Position numbers and translations under genes: made by a program. From RYN-428 sp035695715 (lineage in GTDB: Bacteria > Planctomycetota > Phycisphaerae > Tepidisphaerales > Tepidisphaeraceae), in NCBI GenBank assembly GCA_035695715.1, contig DASRRM010000044.1, forward strand, positions 1 through 35,838: a DNA stretch of 35,838 nt. The letters run 5' to 3'. The notes beneath the pieces were generated by a model. It saw only the letters and a list, made by a program, of their open reading frames with translations. It had not been told where the DNA came from and did no database searches. This document shows positions 25,329-33,145 of this stretch, piece after piece. Position 1 is the stretch's first letter. Every line of letters begins with the position of its first letter.

Positions 25329-27062
25329 ATGCGAAAAACAAAGTCCTTCCCGGTATCGCTCGAAATGCTTGAGAATCGTTGCCTGCTGTCGGCGGCCGTT
25401 GCCACGGCAACGACGTTGACTGCGCCCTCCGCCACGCTGCTTGGCCAGGCGTTTACCGTCAGCGCAACGGTACAGGATGGGACGGGCGCTGCCGTGACCA
25501 GCGGAACGGTCAGCTTGCTTAACAATGGAACAGCCACCGACCTCACCGCCCCCGTAAACGCAAGCGGTCAGGCGATTTTCAACTTCGGAGCCGGCAACGC
25601 GCTTTACGCGGGAAATTATTCGCTCACTGCCCAATACCTCGGCACCAGCACCGATGCTGCCAGCACTTCCGCCGCCGCGGGCGTGGCCATCTCCCTTCCA
25701 GCTTTCACGACCACCGGCGACGGGCTTCAGATCGCCACCGTCTCCCCCGGCAGCGGCGCTGGAGCGGTCACCGGCCAGAATCTCACGATGCTCTACACCG
25801 GCTTTTATCAAAGCAGCGGCGCGGAGTTTGATGAATCTCTGGCACACTCGCCCGGCACTTTCACGTTTACGCTCAACGCCTCGCCGGAGCAGGTGATCAG
25901 CGGCTTCGATGAGGGGGCGACCGGCATCGAAGTCGGAGAAACCCGCGTCCTGGTCATCCCTTCAGACCTGGGATATATGGACGGCGATGTGCGCGTTTTC
26001 GTGATCCAATCGGTTGCCGCCGATTCAAGCCAGTTTGGAAGCGCGGCGGCCCTGAATATTGGTTCACAACCAGGCACCGCGTCCGGCACGCTTACCAGCA
26101 GCGCGCCAGTCGACGTGGATGTGGTCGATGCCAGCGACAACCTCGTTCAAACCGATTCTTCCGACGTCACGCTTGCGATTGCCAGCGGGCCGGCTGGGGC
26201 CGTGCTGGGCGGAACGACGACGGTAGCGGCCAGCTCTGGCGTGGCATCCTTCAGCGATGTGACTTTCTCGGTGCCCGGAACCTATACGCTGACGGCAAGC
26301 GACAGCTCGCTGGCTCCGCAGACCACCACGCCGATCAGCGTTACCGTCGCGCCTTCAACGGTGGTTCCATCGCTGGGCCGCGTGAGCCTGCCGCCGGCGG
26401 TGGTCGCGGGCGGAAAACTGTCCGCAAAAGTGCCGGTGATTCTCACCAATTCGGGGACCGCGTTGAAGGGGAAGGTGACGGTTAATATCTACGCCAACAC
26501 CACAACCACGCTGGACGGCAACCAGGTTCCGGTAACGAGTGCAACATTGAAGAATGTGTCGATCAAGGCCGGCAAGACGCACATGGTTAATTTCAATATC
26601 AAATCGCTGCCGGCATCACTGCCGGACGGAAGCTATTACCTGCTGGCCGAAGTGGTCGACGCCAACAATCTGACAAACCTCACGGCAACCACGCAGACAG
26701 TGAACGTGGCCGCGGCGTTCGTGCAGCCGACGATCTCAGTCGGCGGCGTAGCGCCGGCTTCGATAGCCGCCGGTAAATTCGGCTCGCTCACCATCACCGT
26801 GACCAACGCCGGCAACGTCGTGGCGAGCGGCGTCGATATCGCGCTCACCCCTGCCGCTGAAGACGGAACCCAGATCGCCGGGGTAATCCTCGACAGCATC
26901 AGCCATTCCGGCGTAAAGATCGCCCCCAACAAGAGCAAAACCTTCAAACTTCGGTTCAAGAGCACCGCCCTTACCGCCGGAAGCTACCTTCCCGACGTGT
27001 CGGTCACTCTCGGTGGCGTGTCGGTTTCAGAAACCGGCACGGCGTCGTTCACGGTACTGTAA
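25329..27062 (+). CDS. LExRxLLS surface protein with embedded FKBP-type prolyl isomerase domain
   Basis: 577 residues from the ATG at 25329, which places LENRCLLS at residues 14-21 as in other sorting-motif proteins. The frame is open 67 codons further to 25128; that stretch is protein-like but has no known match. Domains in order: bacterial Ig-like (about 23-120); FKBP (about 124-234); an invasin-type Ig-like domain (about 238-342); two CARDB-like domains (about 344-462 and 463-577). The FKBP part shows LYTG, AEFDES, TFTFTL, QVISGF and the GY of LGYMDG, matching FKBP positions Tyr26, Phe36-Asp37, Phe46, Val55-Ile56 and Tyr82; Trp59 is Phe. Such domains catalyse Xaa-Pro isomerisation. The tail is shared with the protein at 10463. 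Confidence 0.85.
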   Translation: MRKTKSFPVSLEMLENRCLLSAAVATATTLTAPSATLLGQAFTVSATVQDGTGAAVTSGTVSLLNNGTATDLTAPVNASGQAIFNFGAGNALYAGNYSLTAQYLGTSTDAASTSAAAGVAISLPAFTTTGDGLQIATVSPGSGAGAVTGQNLTMLYTGFYQSSGAEFDESLAHSPGTFTFTLNASPEQVISGFDEGATGIEVGETRVLVIPSDLGYMDGDVRVFVIQSVAADSSQFGSAAALNIGSQPGTASGTLTSSAPVDVDVVDASDNLVQTDSSDVTLAIASGPAGAVLGGTTTVAASSGVASFSDVTFSVPGTYTLTASDSSLAPQTTTPISVTVAPSTVVPSLGRVSLPPAVVAGGKLSAKVPVILTNSGTALKGKVTVNIYANTTTTLDGNQVPVTSATLKNVSIKAGKTHMVNFNIKSLPASLPDGSYYLLAEVVDANNLTNLTATTQTVNVAAAFVQPTISVGGVAPASIAAGKFGSLTITVTNAGNVVASGVDIALTPAAEDGTQIAGVILDSISHSGVKIAPNKSKTFKLRFKSTALTAGSYLPDVSVTLGGVSVSETGTASFTVL

Positions 27063-27088
27063 TTATCAAACGCATGCCGACAGAACAC

Positions 27089-27138
27089 GGGGACAGGAAA
27101 CGGGACAGGAAACGGGACAGGACAGGAAACGGGACAGG
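27089..27138 (+). repeat. GGGACAGGAAAC tandem array (REP-like)
   Basis: Four GGGACAGG units separated by AAAC or a short ACAGGAAAC insert. The last unit continues into GTTTGATT, whose inverted copy lies at 27273-27293. Confidence 0.75.
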
Positions 27139-27255
27139 TTTGATTTGACGGCATGGCCCTTTGGCGAAGAGCCGTGGCACGCACGCATGACCGCCGCGTT
27201 GGGAATGGAATCGATCTACCGAAACGCCGGACGGCCGAGGAAGGGAAGGGCGTGA
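27139..27255 (+). pseudogene. 3' remnant of a REP-associated (Y1/RAYT) transposase
   Basis: The 38 codons to TGA at 27253 read FDLTAWPFGEEPWHARMTAA, then LGMES, and end GRPRKGRA. A charged W-x-x-x-M/A stretch followed by LGLES and a terminal GRPRK is how many RAYT (TnpA-REP, Y1 HUH transposase) proteins end, from my knowledge of the family. The catalytic HUH and Tyr parts are absent. The fragment lies between inverted GAAACGGGACAGGTTTGATT sequences (27126-27145 and 27273-27293), the arrangement expected for a REP-flanked transposase end. Identification rests on a short tail. Confidence 0.6.
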
Positions 27256-27258
27256 ATC

Positions 27259-27825
27259 GTGAAATCGATGGTAATCAAACCTGTCCCGTTTTCTTTGCCC
27301 AAAGTTCTACGCCTTTCACTGCCTTTCGTGCTTTTTTGCCTGACGTCATGCGCAAACAGTGCGCCGAGCCAGAAGGCCGCAGAAACCTATCGTATATATA
27401 CGGGGCTGGGCGTGGTTACCGGCCTGAAGGGAACCGGCGATGGAAGCGGCTCCCCCGCCCTTAAGCGCATCGCCGCCTCAACTTTTGACAAGCGCACGAT
27501 CGAAAAGATCGGATATGAGAACATGGCGGCTGTGGAACTTGAATTGAGGCTGCCGAGAACACAGCCCCCGGGAAGCGTGAGTGAGAAAGCGAGCGTATCT
27601 ATCATTGGTCCCGCCCGATCGCTGGAGGGAGGAACGCTTGCCGATACCTCGTTGGTTTGGGATTCGGATCGTCTTCCCATGGTCGTGGTCGGAGGCAAGT
27701 TGGTTAGCATCAAGGACGAGAGCGGGGCCGTGCGTTGGTACTGTTCCGGCGCCAGATTGGTCACAAAGGCGAATGATCCGGCGACGAGACCCCATTCTCG
27801 CGGCTACGCATCAGATCGGAGATGA
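27259..27825 (+). CDS. Small lipoprotein with FlgI (flagellar P-ring)-like domain
   Basis: 188 residues from GTG 27259, or 185 from ATG 27268; both are possible. The N-terminus is a lipoprotein signal, LRLSLPFVLFCLTSC, with lipidation expected at the Cys. The body matches FlgI in two places: TGLGVVTGLKGTGDGSG (FlgI GYGLVVGLxGTGDx), then ENMAAVELELRLPR with IIGPARSLEGGTLADTSL (FlgI NVAAVMVTAELPP with SSIGDAxSLxGGTL). FlgI is about 365 residues and exported by Sec, not lipidated, so this is a short derivative of its N-terminal part. No other flagellar gene is present. The first codons lie inside a REP arm (27273-27293, encoding IKPVP). The next gene starts three bases after its stop. Confidence 0.75.
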   Translation: MKSMVIKPVPFSLPKVLRLSLPFVLFCLTSCANSAPSQKAAETYRIYTGLGVVTGLKGTGDGSGSPALKRIAASTFDKRTIEKIGYENMAAVELELRLPRTQPPGSVSEKASVSIIGPARSLEGGTLADTSLVWDSDRLPMVVVGGKLVSIKDESGAVRWYCSGARLVTKANDPATRPHSRGYASDRR

Positions 27826-27828
27826 ACA

Positions 27829-28272
27829 GTGGCTACTGAAATAAAACCTATGCAAGGCGCGATTAACGCCTTCTGTTCAAAATCTTGGAAATATCAGGAA
27901 TCGTATTATGTTACGCCCCTGCGTCCGGAGTGCGTCGCGGATATGATTATCTCACGAATGACCGATCGGCACCAAGCCCGGATTATTTTCGACGAAATAG
28001 TTTTCGAGCCCACGACGCTGAACCTGATCCTCTCAAAGTGCGGCACCACAACCCCGAGTATGCGTGATACGAAATATCTCAAAGATTGGGTTGCTGAAAC
28101 CACGACATCCTCTGAAACGCGCCGACTTTTGGTTGCCGTTTTGAAAGATGCGATTGATTTTGTCTTCGAGCCGATCGGGCGAAGAAGTTTCTCTTTATAT
28201 GTGGATCATGATGAGCGCATAACGGTCTTCAGTAATTCAAGAGCCGAAGTCAAATGGACGTGGGATCAGTGA
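27829..28272 (+). CDS. Hypothetical protein coupled to the FlgI-like lipoprotein gene
   Basis: 147 residues from GTG 27829, with GGAG eight bases upstream inside the end of the preceding gene, a layout that suggests translational coupling. No signal peptide or membrane helix. It is mixed helical and charged: ECVADMIISRMTDRHQARII, ETRRLLVAVLKDAIDFVFEP, and a C-terminal RSFSLYVDHDERITVFSNS. Not recognised. Being a cytoplasmic protein beside a lipoprotein, it could be unrelated in place but co-regulated. Confidence 0.68.
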   Translation: MATEIKPMQGAINAFCSKSWKYQESYYVTPLRPECVADMIISRMTDRHQARIIFDEIVFEPTTLNLILSKCGTTTPSMRDTKYLKDWVAETTTSSETRRLLVAVLKDAIDFVFEPIGRRSFSLYVDHDERITVFSNSRAEVKWTWDQ

Positions 28273-28344
28273 CAGGTCACAGGGCGGAAAGAGATCAAAG
28301 ACGAGGAAGGAAAACGGACAAGGAAGGAAAACAGGACAGAGGAT

Positions 28345-28568
28345 AATGCCGTCAACTTAAGCCGCCTTGCCCGATCATCCCCGTCCCACGCAGCGCCAGC
28401 TCATGTATGGAGGAAGTAATGAAATTTTTCTCTCGCCAAATGATTGGGAAACGCAAAGCGGGACGGAAACGCAAAGCGGGACGCGGAAACGCAAAGCGGG
28501 ACGGGTCCGATATTAGTGACAGGTCCCATGTCCGGTGTCCGGTATTAGTGATTTGCGGCATCCCGTAA
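28345..28568 (+). mobile_element. Truncated insertion-sequence left end with a broken transposase-like start
   Basis: Begins with AATGCCGTCAACTTA (28345-28359), the same 15 bases found at 35714-35728. About 60 bases on, GGAGG precedes ATG 28419, opening MKFFSRQMIGK. After nine or ten codons the frame runs into three AAACGCAAAGCGGGACG repeats and ends at TAA 28566. I read this as the 5' end of an insertion sequence cut by a repeat array. The transposase identity is inference. Confidence 0.4.
28449..28503 (+). repeat. Three tandem AAACGCAAAGCGGGACG units
   Basis: Copies at 28449-28465, 28467-28483 and 28487-28503. The same CAAAGCGGGACG string occurs on the minus strand at the border of the 161-bp duplication near 23015. 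Confidence 0.8.
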
Positions 28569-28644
28569 GCGGAATCAGCTGAGAAAGAAGGTAGAAACGT
28601 GAAAACCGGACCCGTCCCGATTTGTCTGTCCCGGACCCGTCCCG
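28497..28644. repeat. CGGGACGGGTCCG palindrome, one left and two right arms
   Basis: The left arm at 28497-28509 pairs with either 28607-28619 or 28632-28644. The right side carries GAAAACCGGACCCGTCCCG, exactly as at 13873-13890. Confidence 0.7.
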
Positions 28645-28800
28645 CTTTGCCTGTCCTCCAGCAGGTTTTGCTTGGGACGCTACAAAGGGTGATATTCGCG
28701 TCACATCCATCATTTGCCTCTATGTGTTACCCATTATCGCGGTCACCGTTCGCGGATGCGATGCTGCGGACACAATGAAGGTTCTCAAGAGCGCTTCGGA

Positions 28801-28941
28801 CGGCACGCAAGCGTGCAGCGGCTAAACGGTTGGGTGTGCTTCGCACGCGACAGGATGGATTGCGAACGCAACTTCATGGGACGGGTCGAAAAAACTGCCG
28901 TCTTCTTCCGAACCGTTTAGCCGTTGCACGCTTGCGTGCCG
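28801..28941. repeat. 31-bp-arm inverted repeat
   Basis: The arms at 28801-28831 and 28911-28941 differ at one position (a G-U pair if transcribed). They contain GCACGCAAGCGTGC, itself a palindrome. No gene is seen in the loop. Confidence 0.75.
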
Positions 28942-29370
28942 TTCGCATTACGCGAAAATCAACGCGGGTCGGGGGCAGTCAACAGGTTGGACGCCTTTGA
29001 TTCTTTTTGCGGATCTCACGGGCGTCCAACCTCGCGGACGCATCGTCGATTTCATGCCCAACGTCTTTTCCGTCCGCGCAACCCATGCCCCGCTTCCAAA
29101 CGCCCATGGGACATGGATGGGACATTTTTTGTCCCAAACATGTCTCACATGTCCCATCGGCCCCGCGATGCCAGGCGGCCGTGAAACGGCGTATGTGTTT
29201 GAATCGAACTGACTTGCGTACTTTGAAAAGAAACGCGTGTCCCATTTTTGAGTGAAAAATCAAAAAAATGGGACATTTCGGGACATGGGCCATGGTGCGC
29301 ACCAAATTGGGGCGCCAAATGGTGCGCTTTGGGGCGCGGCCGGCGCCACGGGTGTTGGATAGACGACGTG

Positions 29371-29850
29371 TCATTTCTCCGGCGGGGTTGGCGGGAGATA
29401 GAGGCTTCGCACGTCGTTGGGATTTTCGGGGTTTTCCATCTCGATCAGCATGCCGTGGCCGTCGCCGGGGAGGATTGGGCGCAGGCCGCCGGGCATGTCG
29501 GCGAAGGATGGCGTGCGGCCGCGGTTGAACTCCTTGATGGTGTGATCGACCTGGGCCTGCATCTTCTGGCGGACGCTTTCCACGGCTTGTTCGGGGGTGA
29601 GATCGTGCTGCCAGAGCACGCGGCTGGCGATATACCACTTGCCCTTGCGGACGGCCTCGAGTTCCTTTTTCGCGCCCCAATACATGGCCGTGTCCAGGGC
29701 GGGAAACTTTCCGGTCCAGAGGATCTCGCAGCACTTTCCCTTCTTCGGATGGTACATGCCAAACACGGCGACCTGGGTCGGCTTTCCCTCGACGTTGGGC
29801 GGCCAGGAATCGATGTCGCAAGCGCCTTCGAATCGGATGCCGTTGTCCAT
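29371..29850 (-). CDS. Hypothetical protein, 159 aa
   Basis: ATG at 29850 with GGAGG about ten bases upstream. Soluble, no signal. It looks like a real protein: GKPTQVAVFGMYHPKKGKCC, KFPALDTAMYWGAKKELEAV, then a helical LTPEQAVESVRQKMQAQVDH, and a Pro-rich end (LYLPPTPPEK). The family is unknown. The overlapping longer minus frame (28979-29968) is Arg-rich and judged spurious. It is divergent from the cytochrome protein gene, with a 140-bp spacer. Confidence 0.62.
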   Translation of the reverse strand: MDNGIRFEGACDIDSWPPNVEGKPTQVAVFGMYHPKKGKCCEILWTGKFPALDTAMYWGAKKELEAVRKGKWYIASRVLWQHDLTPEQAVESVRQKMQAQVDHTIKEFNRGRTPSFADMPGGLRPILPGDGHGMLIEMENPENPNDVRSLYLPPTPPEK

Positions 29851-29990
29851 GGGATGCTGCCTCCGCGGGGGAATTGTCCCCGTTTGCCAAGCTGAATTGA
29901 ACCCGCAAACAGGATATCACCGACGCTCGTAGCGTCAAGCGGCCGGCGGTCATCTTGCGGAGCGGCAAATCGTTACGTTACGCTGTGTCA

Positions 29991-32984
29991 ATGTGGTTTC
30001 AATCCTACAGGCCTTTGCAGTTGCGCCGCATGGCGGCGGGCGTGATCATGGTTGCGGCACTCTGGCTTGCGGCGTCGTCGCGAGCAACCGGCCTGCCGCC
30101 GGAAGAGGCCCGCCGGGCGCTTACGCCTGCGTCTGGGTTTGAGATTCAGCTTTCGGCCAGCGAGCCGATGATTCGCCAGCCTGTCAATATCATGTTTGAC
30201 GAGCGCGGGCGGTTGTGGGTGGTTCAGTATATTCAGTATCCCTATCCGGCGGGCTTGAAGATCATCAGCCAGGACCAGTTTCTTCGGACGAAATATGATC
30301 GCGTGCCCGAGCCTCCGCCGCGCGGGCCGCGTGGGGCCGATCGGATCACCATTCTGCAAAGCAGCAAGTCGGATGGGAAATTCGATAAGAGCGTCGACTT
30401 CGTCACCGGGCTGAATCTGGCGACCGCGATGGAAATAGGCTATGGCGGCGTGTGGGTGGCGCAGACGCCATACCTGCTGTTTTATCCAATGAAAGAAGGG
30501 AGCGATGCGCCAGCCGGAGAACCGCAGGTGATCTTAAGCGGCTTTGGAATGGAGGACGCCCACGCTGTGGTCAACCACCTCACGTGGGGCCCGGATGGCT
30601 GGCTGTACGGGGCGCAGGGAAGCACCAATACGGCGCACATCCAGGGCCAGGAATTTCAGCAGGCGGCCTGGCGATATAACCCGCGAACCAAGGCATTCGA
30701 AGTCTTCAGCGAAGGGGGCGGAAATACCTTTGGCCTTGAATGGGACGAACACGGCAACCTTCTCACCGGCACCAATTTTGGCGGCAGCGCCATGGTTCAC
30801 TATGTGCAGGGAGGATACTTCATCAAGAATTTTGGCAAGCATGGGGAATTGCATAATCCCTATGCCTTTGGGTTTTTCGGGCATGTGCCGCATGAAGGGT
30901 GGCACGGCGGGCATGTGACGCAAAATGGGGTCATTTATCAGGGCGGCGCTTTTCCTTCAGAATTCAATGGATCGTGGATCACTCCGCGCTTGCTGGATAA
31001 CAAGGTTGATTGGGACACCGTCAAGCCGGCCGGATCATCGTTCACCACGCGATATGCCGGCGATTTGATTACATCGACGGATAGGCGGTTTCGGCCGGTT
31101 GATATTCGCACCGGGCCCGATGGGGCGGTGTATGTGGCGGATTGGTATGACATCCGGGCAAATCATGTCATTGCCAAGGATGATTGGGAAAAGGACACCG
31201 GGCGCGTGTATCGCATTGCGCCGACCGGGCTGCCGTTCTATCAGCCGATCGATCTGGGAAAGCTCAGCAGCGATCAGCTCGTCGATCAGTTGGACAAATC
31301 CAATGACTGGTATGCCCGCACCGCCCGGCGATTGCTGGCCGATCGGCGCGACCCGGCGGTTGTCCCGCGGCTGCGGAAGATGGTCGGCCAAAACCGCGGC
31401 CGCCTGGCACTGCAATCGCTTTGGGCGCTGTACGTCAGCGGCGGGTTTGACGATGCCTTCGCTGAATCCGCCCTCGCCCATGAAAATCCCGATGTCCGCG
31501 CATGGACCGTTCGGCTTTTATGCGATGAGAAGCACGTCTCGGAGAAAATCGAGGCCAAACTCGTCGCCCTGGCGGAAATCGAGAAATCCCCCGTGGTTCG
31601 AATGCAACTTGCCTGCTCGGCACGCAGGCTGCCCGCCGAGCAGGATATTCCGATCGTGGAAAAACTCCTGCGGCATTCGGAGGATGTTCAGGATCGATAT
31701 ATCCCCCTGTTACTCTGGTGGGCGATCGAGGACAAGGCGATCAGCGGGCAGGATCTTGTCCTGAAACTGTGGAAAAACCAATCGATCTGGTCGCAGCCAC
31801 TGGCCCGCGATTTTTTGCTGGAGAGACTGGCACGAAGGTATGCGGCCGAGCGTTCGGCAGACGGGTTTTCCGCGTGCGCAGCGCTCCTGACGCTTTCCCC
31901 GGGACAGGCAGAAAACGACCTGATTATCTCCGGGATTGATCTGGGATTGCGCGGCGCGCCCCTGCCGGCAATGCCTGATGCTCTCAAGGAATCCGCCGGA
32001 AAGCTGTGGACCACGCAAAAACACACGCCGCTGCTCATTCGGCTGATGCTGAGATTGGGATTGCGGCAGGCACAGGCCGATGCAATTGAACTGGCGAGCG
32101 GGAAAGATAATTCTCCGGCCAATCGCGTTTCGATGATCGAACTATTGGCTCAAACCGGCGATGCCTCGTGCGAGCCGCATCTGCTTGCGTTGCTCGATGC
32201 CCGCGAGCCAAAGGAGGTTCGCCGAGCGGCAATCGCCGCTTTGCAGCGGTTCGATGATCCCGGCGTGCCGGGTGCGGTCCTGAAAGAATATCCCCGCATG
32301 GATCGCGCCCTGCGCGGCGGGGTTATCAGTCTGCTTGCCGGGCGCGCGGCGTGGGCAGCCGCACTGCTCGATGCCATTGGTGCGGGAGCCGTGCAACGGA
32401 CGGAGGTGTCGCTCGATCAGGTGCGGCAAATTGCGCTTCACGGGGATGCCAAGCTCGATGCGCGCGTGACTCGATTGTGGGGTTCGGTCCAACCCTCCAC
32501 CTCCGCCGAGAAGACACAGAGCATGGAGCGCGTCATGCGCGCCCTGCGGCATGGAAAAGGCGATTCAGCAGGCGGCAAAGCCCTGTTCGACCAAACCTGC
32601 GCGGCGTGCCACACGCTGCGCGGCCGCGGCGGCAACATCGGGCCGAATCTCACGGCATATGACCGCACCGATCTAAACTTTCTCGTTCCCAATATCGTCG
32701 ATCCCAGCGCATCGATCCGCCCGGAATATGCAACCTACACGCTTCGCACGACCGATCGCCGGGTGCTCAGCGGGCCGCTGGTTGAATCGACGCCGCAGGC
32801 TGTCACGATTGAAGATGGCACGACAAAGGTGACAGTGCCAAGGTCGCAAATCGCCAGCCTGGACCAATCGGCCATCTCGCGCATGCCGGAAAAGCTGCTG
32901 GACCTGATGACCGACGCACAGGTCCGCGATTTATTCGCATATATTGCATTGCAGGAAGAACCAGCGACGCCTAAATCGAAGTGA
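29991..32984 (+). CDS. PVC-type membrane-bound dehydrogenase-like protein (propeller, HEAT-like repeats, cytochrome c)
   Basis: 997 residues from ATG 29991 (TTG 29955 also in frame). Signal peptide LRRMAAGVIMVAALWLAASSRATG. Residues of about 35-420 form the N-terminal domain of the planctomycete/verrucomicrobial membrane-bound dehydrogenase family (EARRALTPASGFEIQLSASE; FDERGRLWVVQYIQYPYPAG; GPDGWLYGAQGS; GPDGAVYVADWYD), a PQQ/sorbosone-dehydrogenase-like propeller. Residues of about 430-830 are helical HEAT-like repeats. The C-terminal heme domain has CAACH (Cys870, Cys873, His874) and the family ending IGPNLTAYDRTDL ... IVDPSASIRPEYATY. These proteins are thought to be periplasmic, passing electrons from an oxidised sugar or alcohol to heme c; the substrate is not known. 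Confidence 0.93.
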   Translation: MWFQSYRPLQLRRMAAGVIMVAALWLAASSRATGLPPEEARRALTPASGFEIQLSASEPMIRQPVNIMFDERGRLWVVQYIQYPYPAGLKIISQDQFLRTKYDRVPEPPPRGPRGADRITILQSSKSDGKFDKSVDFVTGLNLATAMEIGYGGVWVAQTPYLLFYPMKEGSDAPAGEPQVILSGFGMEDAHAVVNHLTWGPDGWLYGAQGSTNTAHIQGQEFQQAAWRYNPRTKAFEVFSEGGGNTFGLEWDEHGNLLTGTNFGGSAMVHYVQGGYFIKNFGKHGELHNPYAFGFFGHVPHEGWHGGHVTQNGVIYQGGAFPSEFNGSWITPRLLDNKVDWDTVKPAGSSFTTRYAGDLITSTDRRFRPVDIRTGPDGAVYVADWYDIRANHVIAKDDWEKDTGRVYRIAPTGLPFYQPIDLGKLSSDQLVDQLDKSNDWYARTARRLLADRRDPAVVPRLRKMVGQNRGRLALQSLWALYVSGGFDDAFAESALAHENPDVRAWTVRLLCDEKHVSEKIEAKLVALAEIEKSPVVRMQLACSARRLPAEQDIPIVEKLLRHSEDVQDRYIPLLLWWAIEDKAISGQDLVLKLWKNQSIWSQPLARDFLLERLARRYAAERSADGFSACAALLTLSPGQAENDLIISGIDLGLRGAPLPAMPDALKESAGKLWTTQKHTPLLIRLMLRLGLRQAQADAIELASGKDNSPANRVSMIELLAQTGDASCEPHLLALLDAREPKEVRRAAIAALQRFDDPGVPGAVLKEYPRMDRALRGGVISLLAGRAAWAAALLDAIGAGAVQRTEVSLDQVRQIALHGDAKLDARVTRLWGSVQPSTSAEKTQSMERVMRALRHGKGDSAGGKALFDQTCAACHTLRGRGGNIGPNLTAYDRTDLNFLVPNIVDPSASIRPEYATYTLRTTDRRVLSGPLVESTPQAVTIEDGTTKVTVPRSQIASLDQSAISRMPEKLLDLMTDAQVRDLFAYIALQEEPATPKSK

Positions 32985-32994
32985 CCTTCCAGCA

Positions 32995-33128
32995 AAATGC
33001 CATAAATGAACGCCAAGACGCCAGGGACGCCAAGAAAAAGCGCCAAGAGAACACGGAATTACCAATGATTTCATCTCTTCTTTCCGATCTTGGCGTCCTC
33101 GGCGTCTTGGCGTTCATTTATGGCATTT
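32995..33128. terminator. Inverted repeat between convergent genes, possible bidirectional terminator
   Basis: Arms of about 38-40 nt at 32995-33034 and 33091-33128 are nearly perfect complements: AAATGCCATAAATGAACGCC outermost, then AAGACGCC and GGACGCCAAG. It fills the gap between two gene ends. There is no T-run, so termination is inferred from position only. Confidence 0.55.
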
Positions 33129-33145
33129 GTTAGGAACTCTTGGAA

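Larger units (their letters stand above)
28273..29370. other. Gene-poor repeat region
   Basis: No gene supported over about 1.1 kb. Beyond the items listed separately, 28300-28340 has AGGAAGGAAAAC tandem copies and 29098-29300 is rich in TGGGACA and its complement. A hairpin TGTCCCATTTTT (29238-29249) with AAAAATGGGACA (29264-29275) sits there, and GGTGCGC repeats lie near 29290-29335. The 329-codon minus frame here has the composition of a shadow frame. Confidence 0.6.

Noticed and set aside
28979..29968. 329-codon open frame on the minus strand
   Set aside because: Arg/Pro-rich composition, overlaps the better supported 29371-29850 gene in another frame and runs through repeats.
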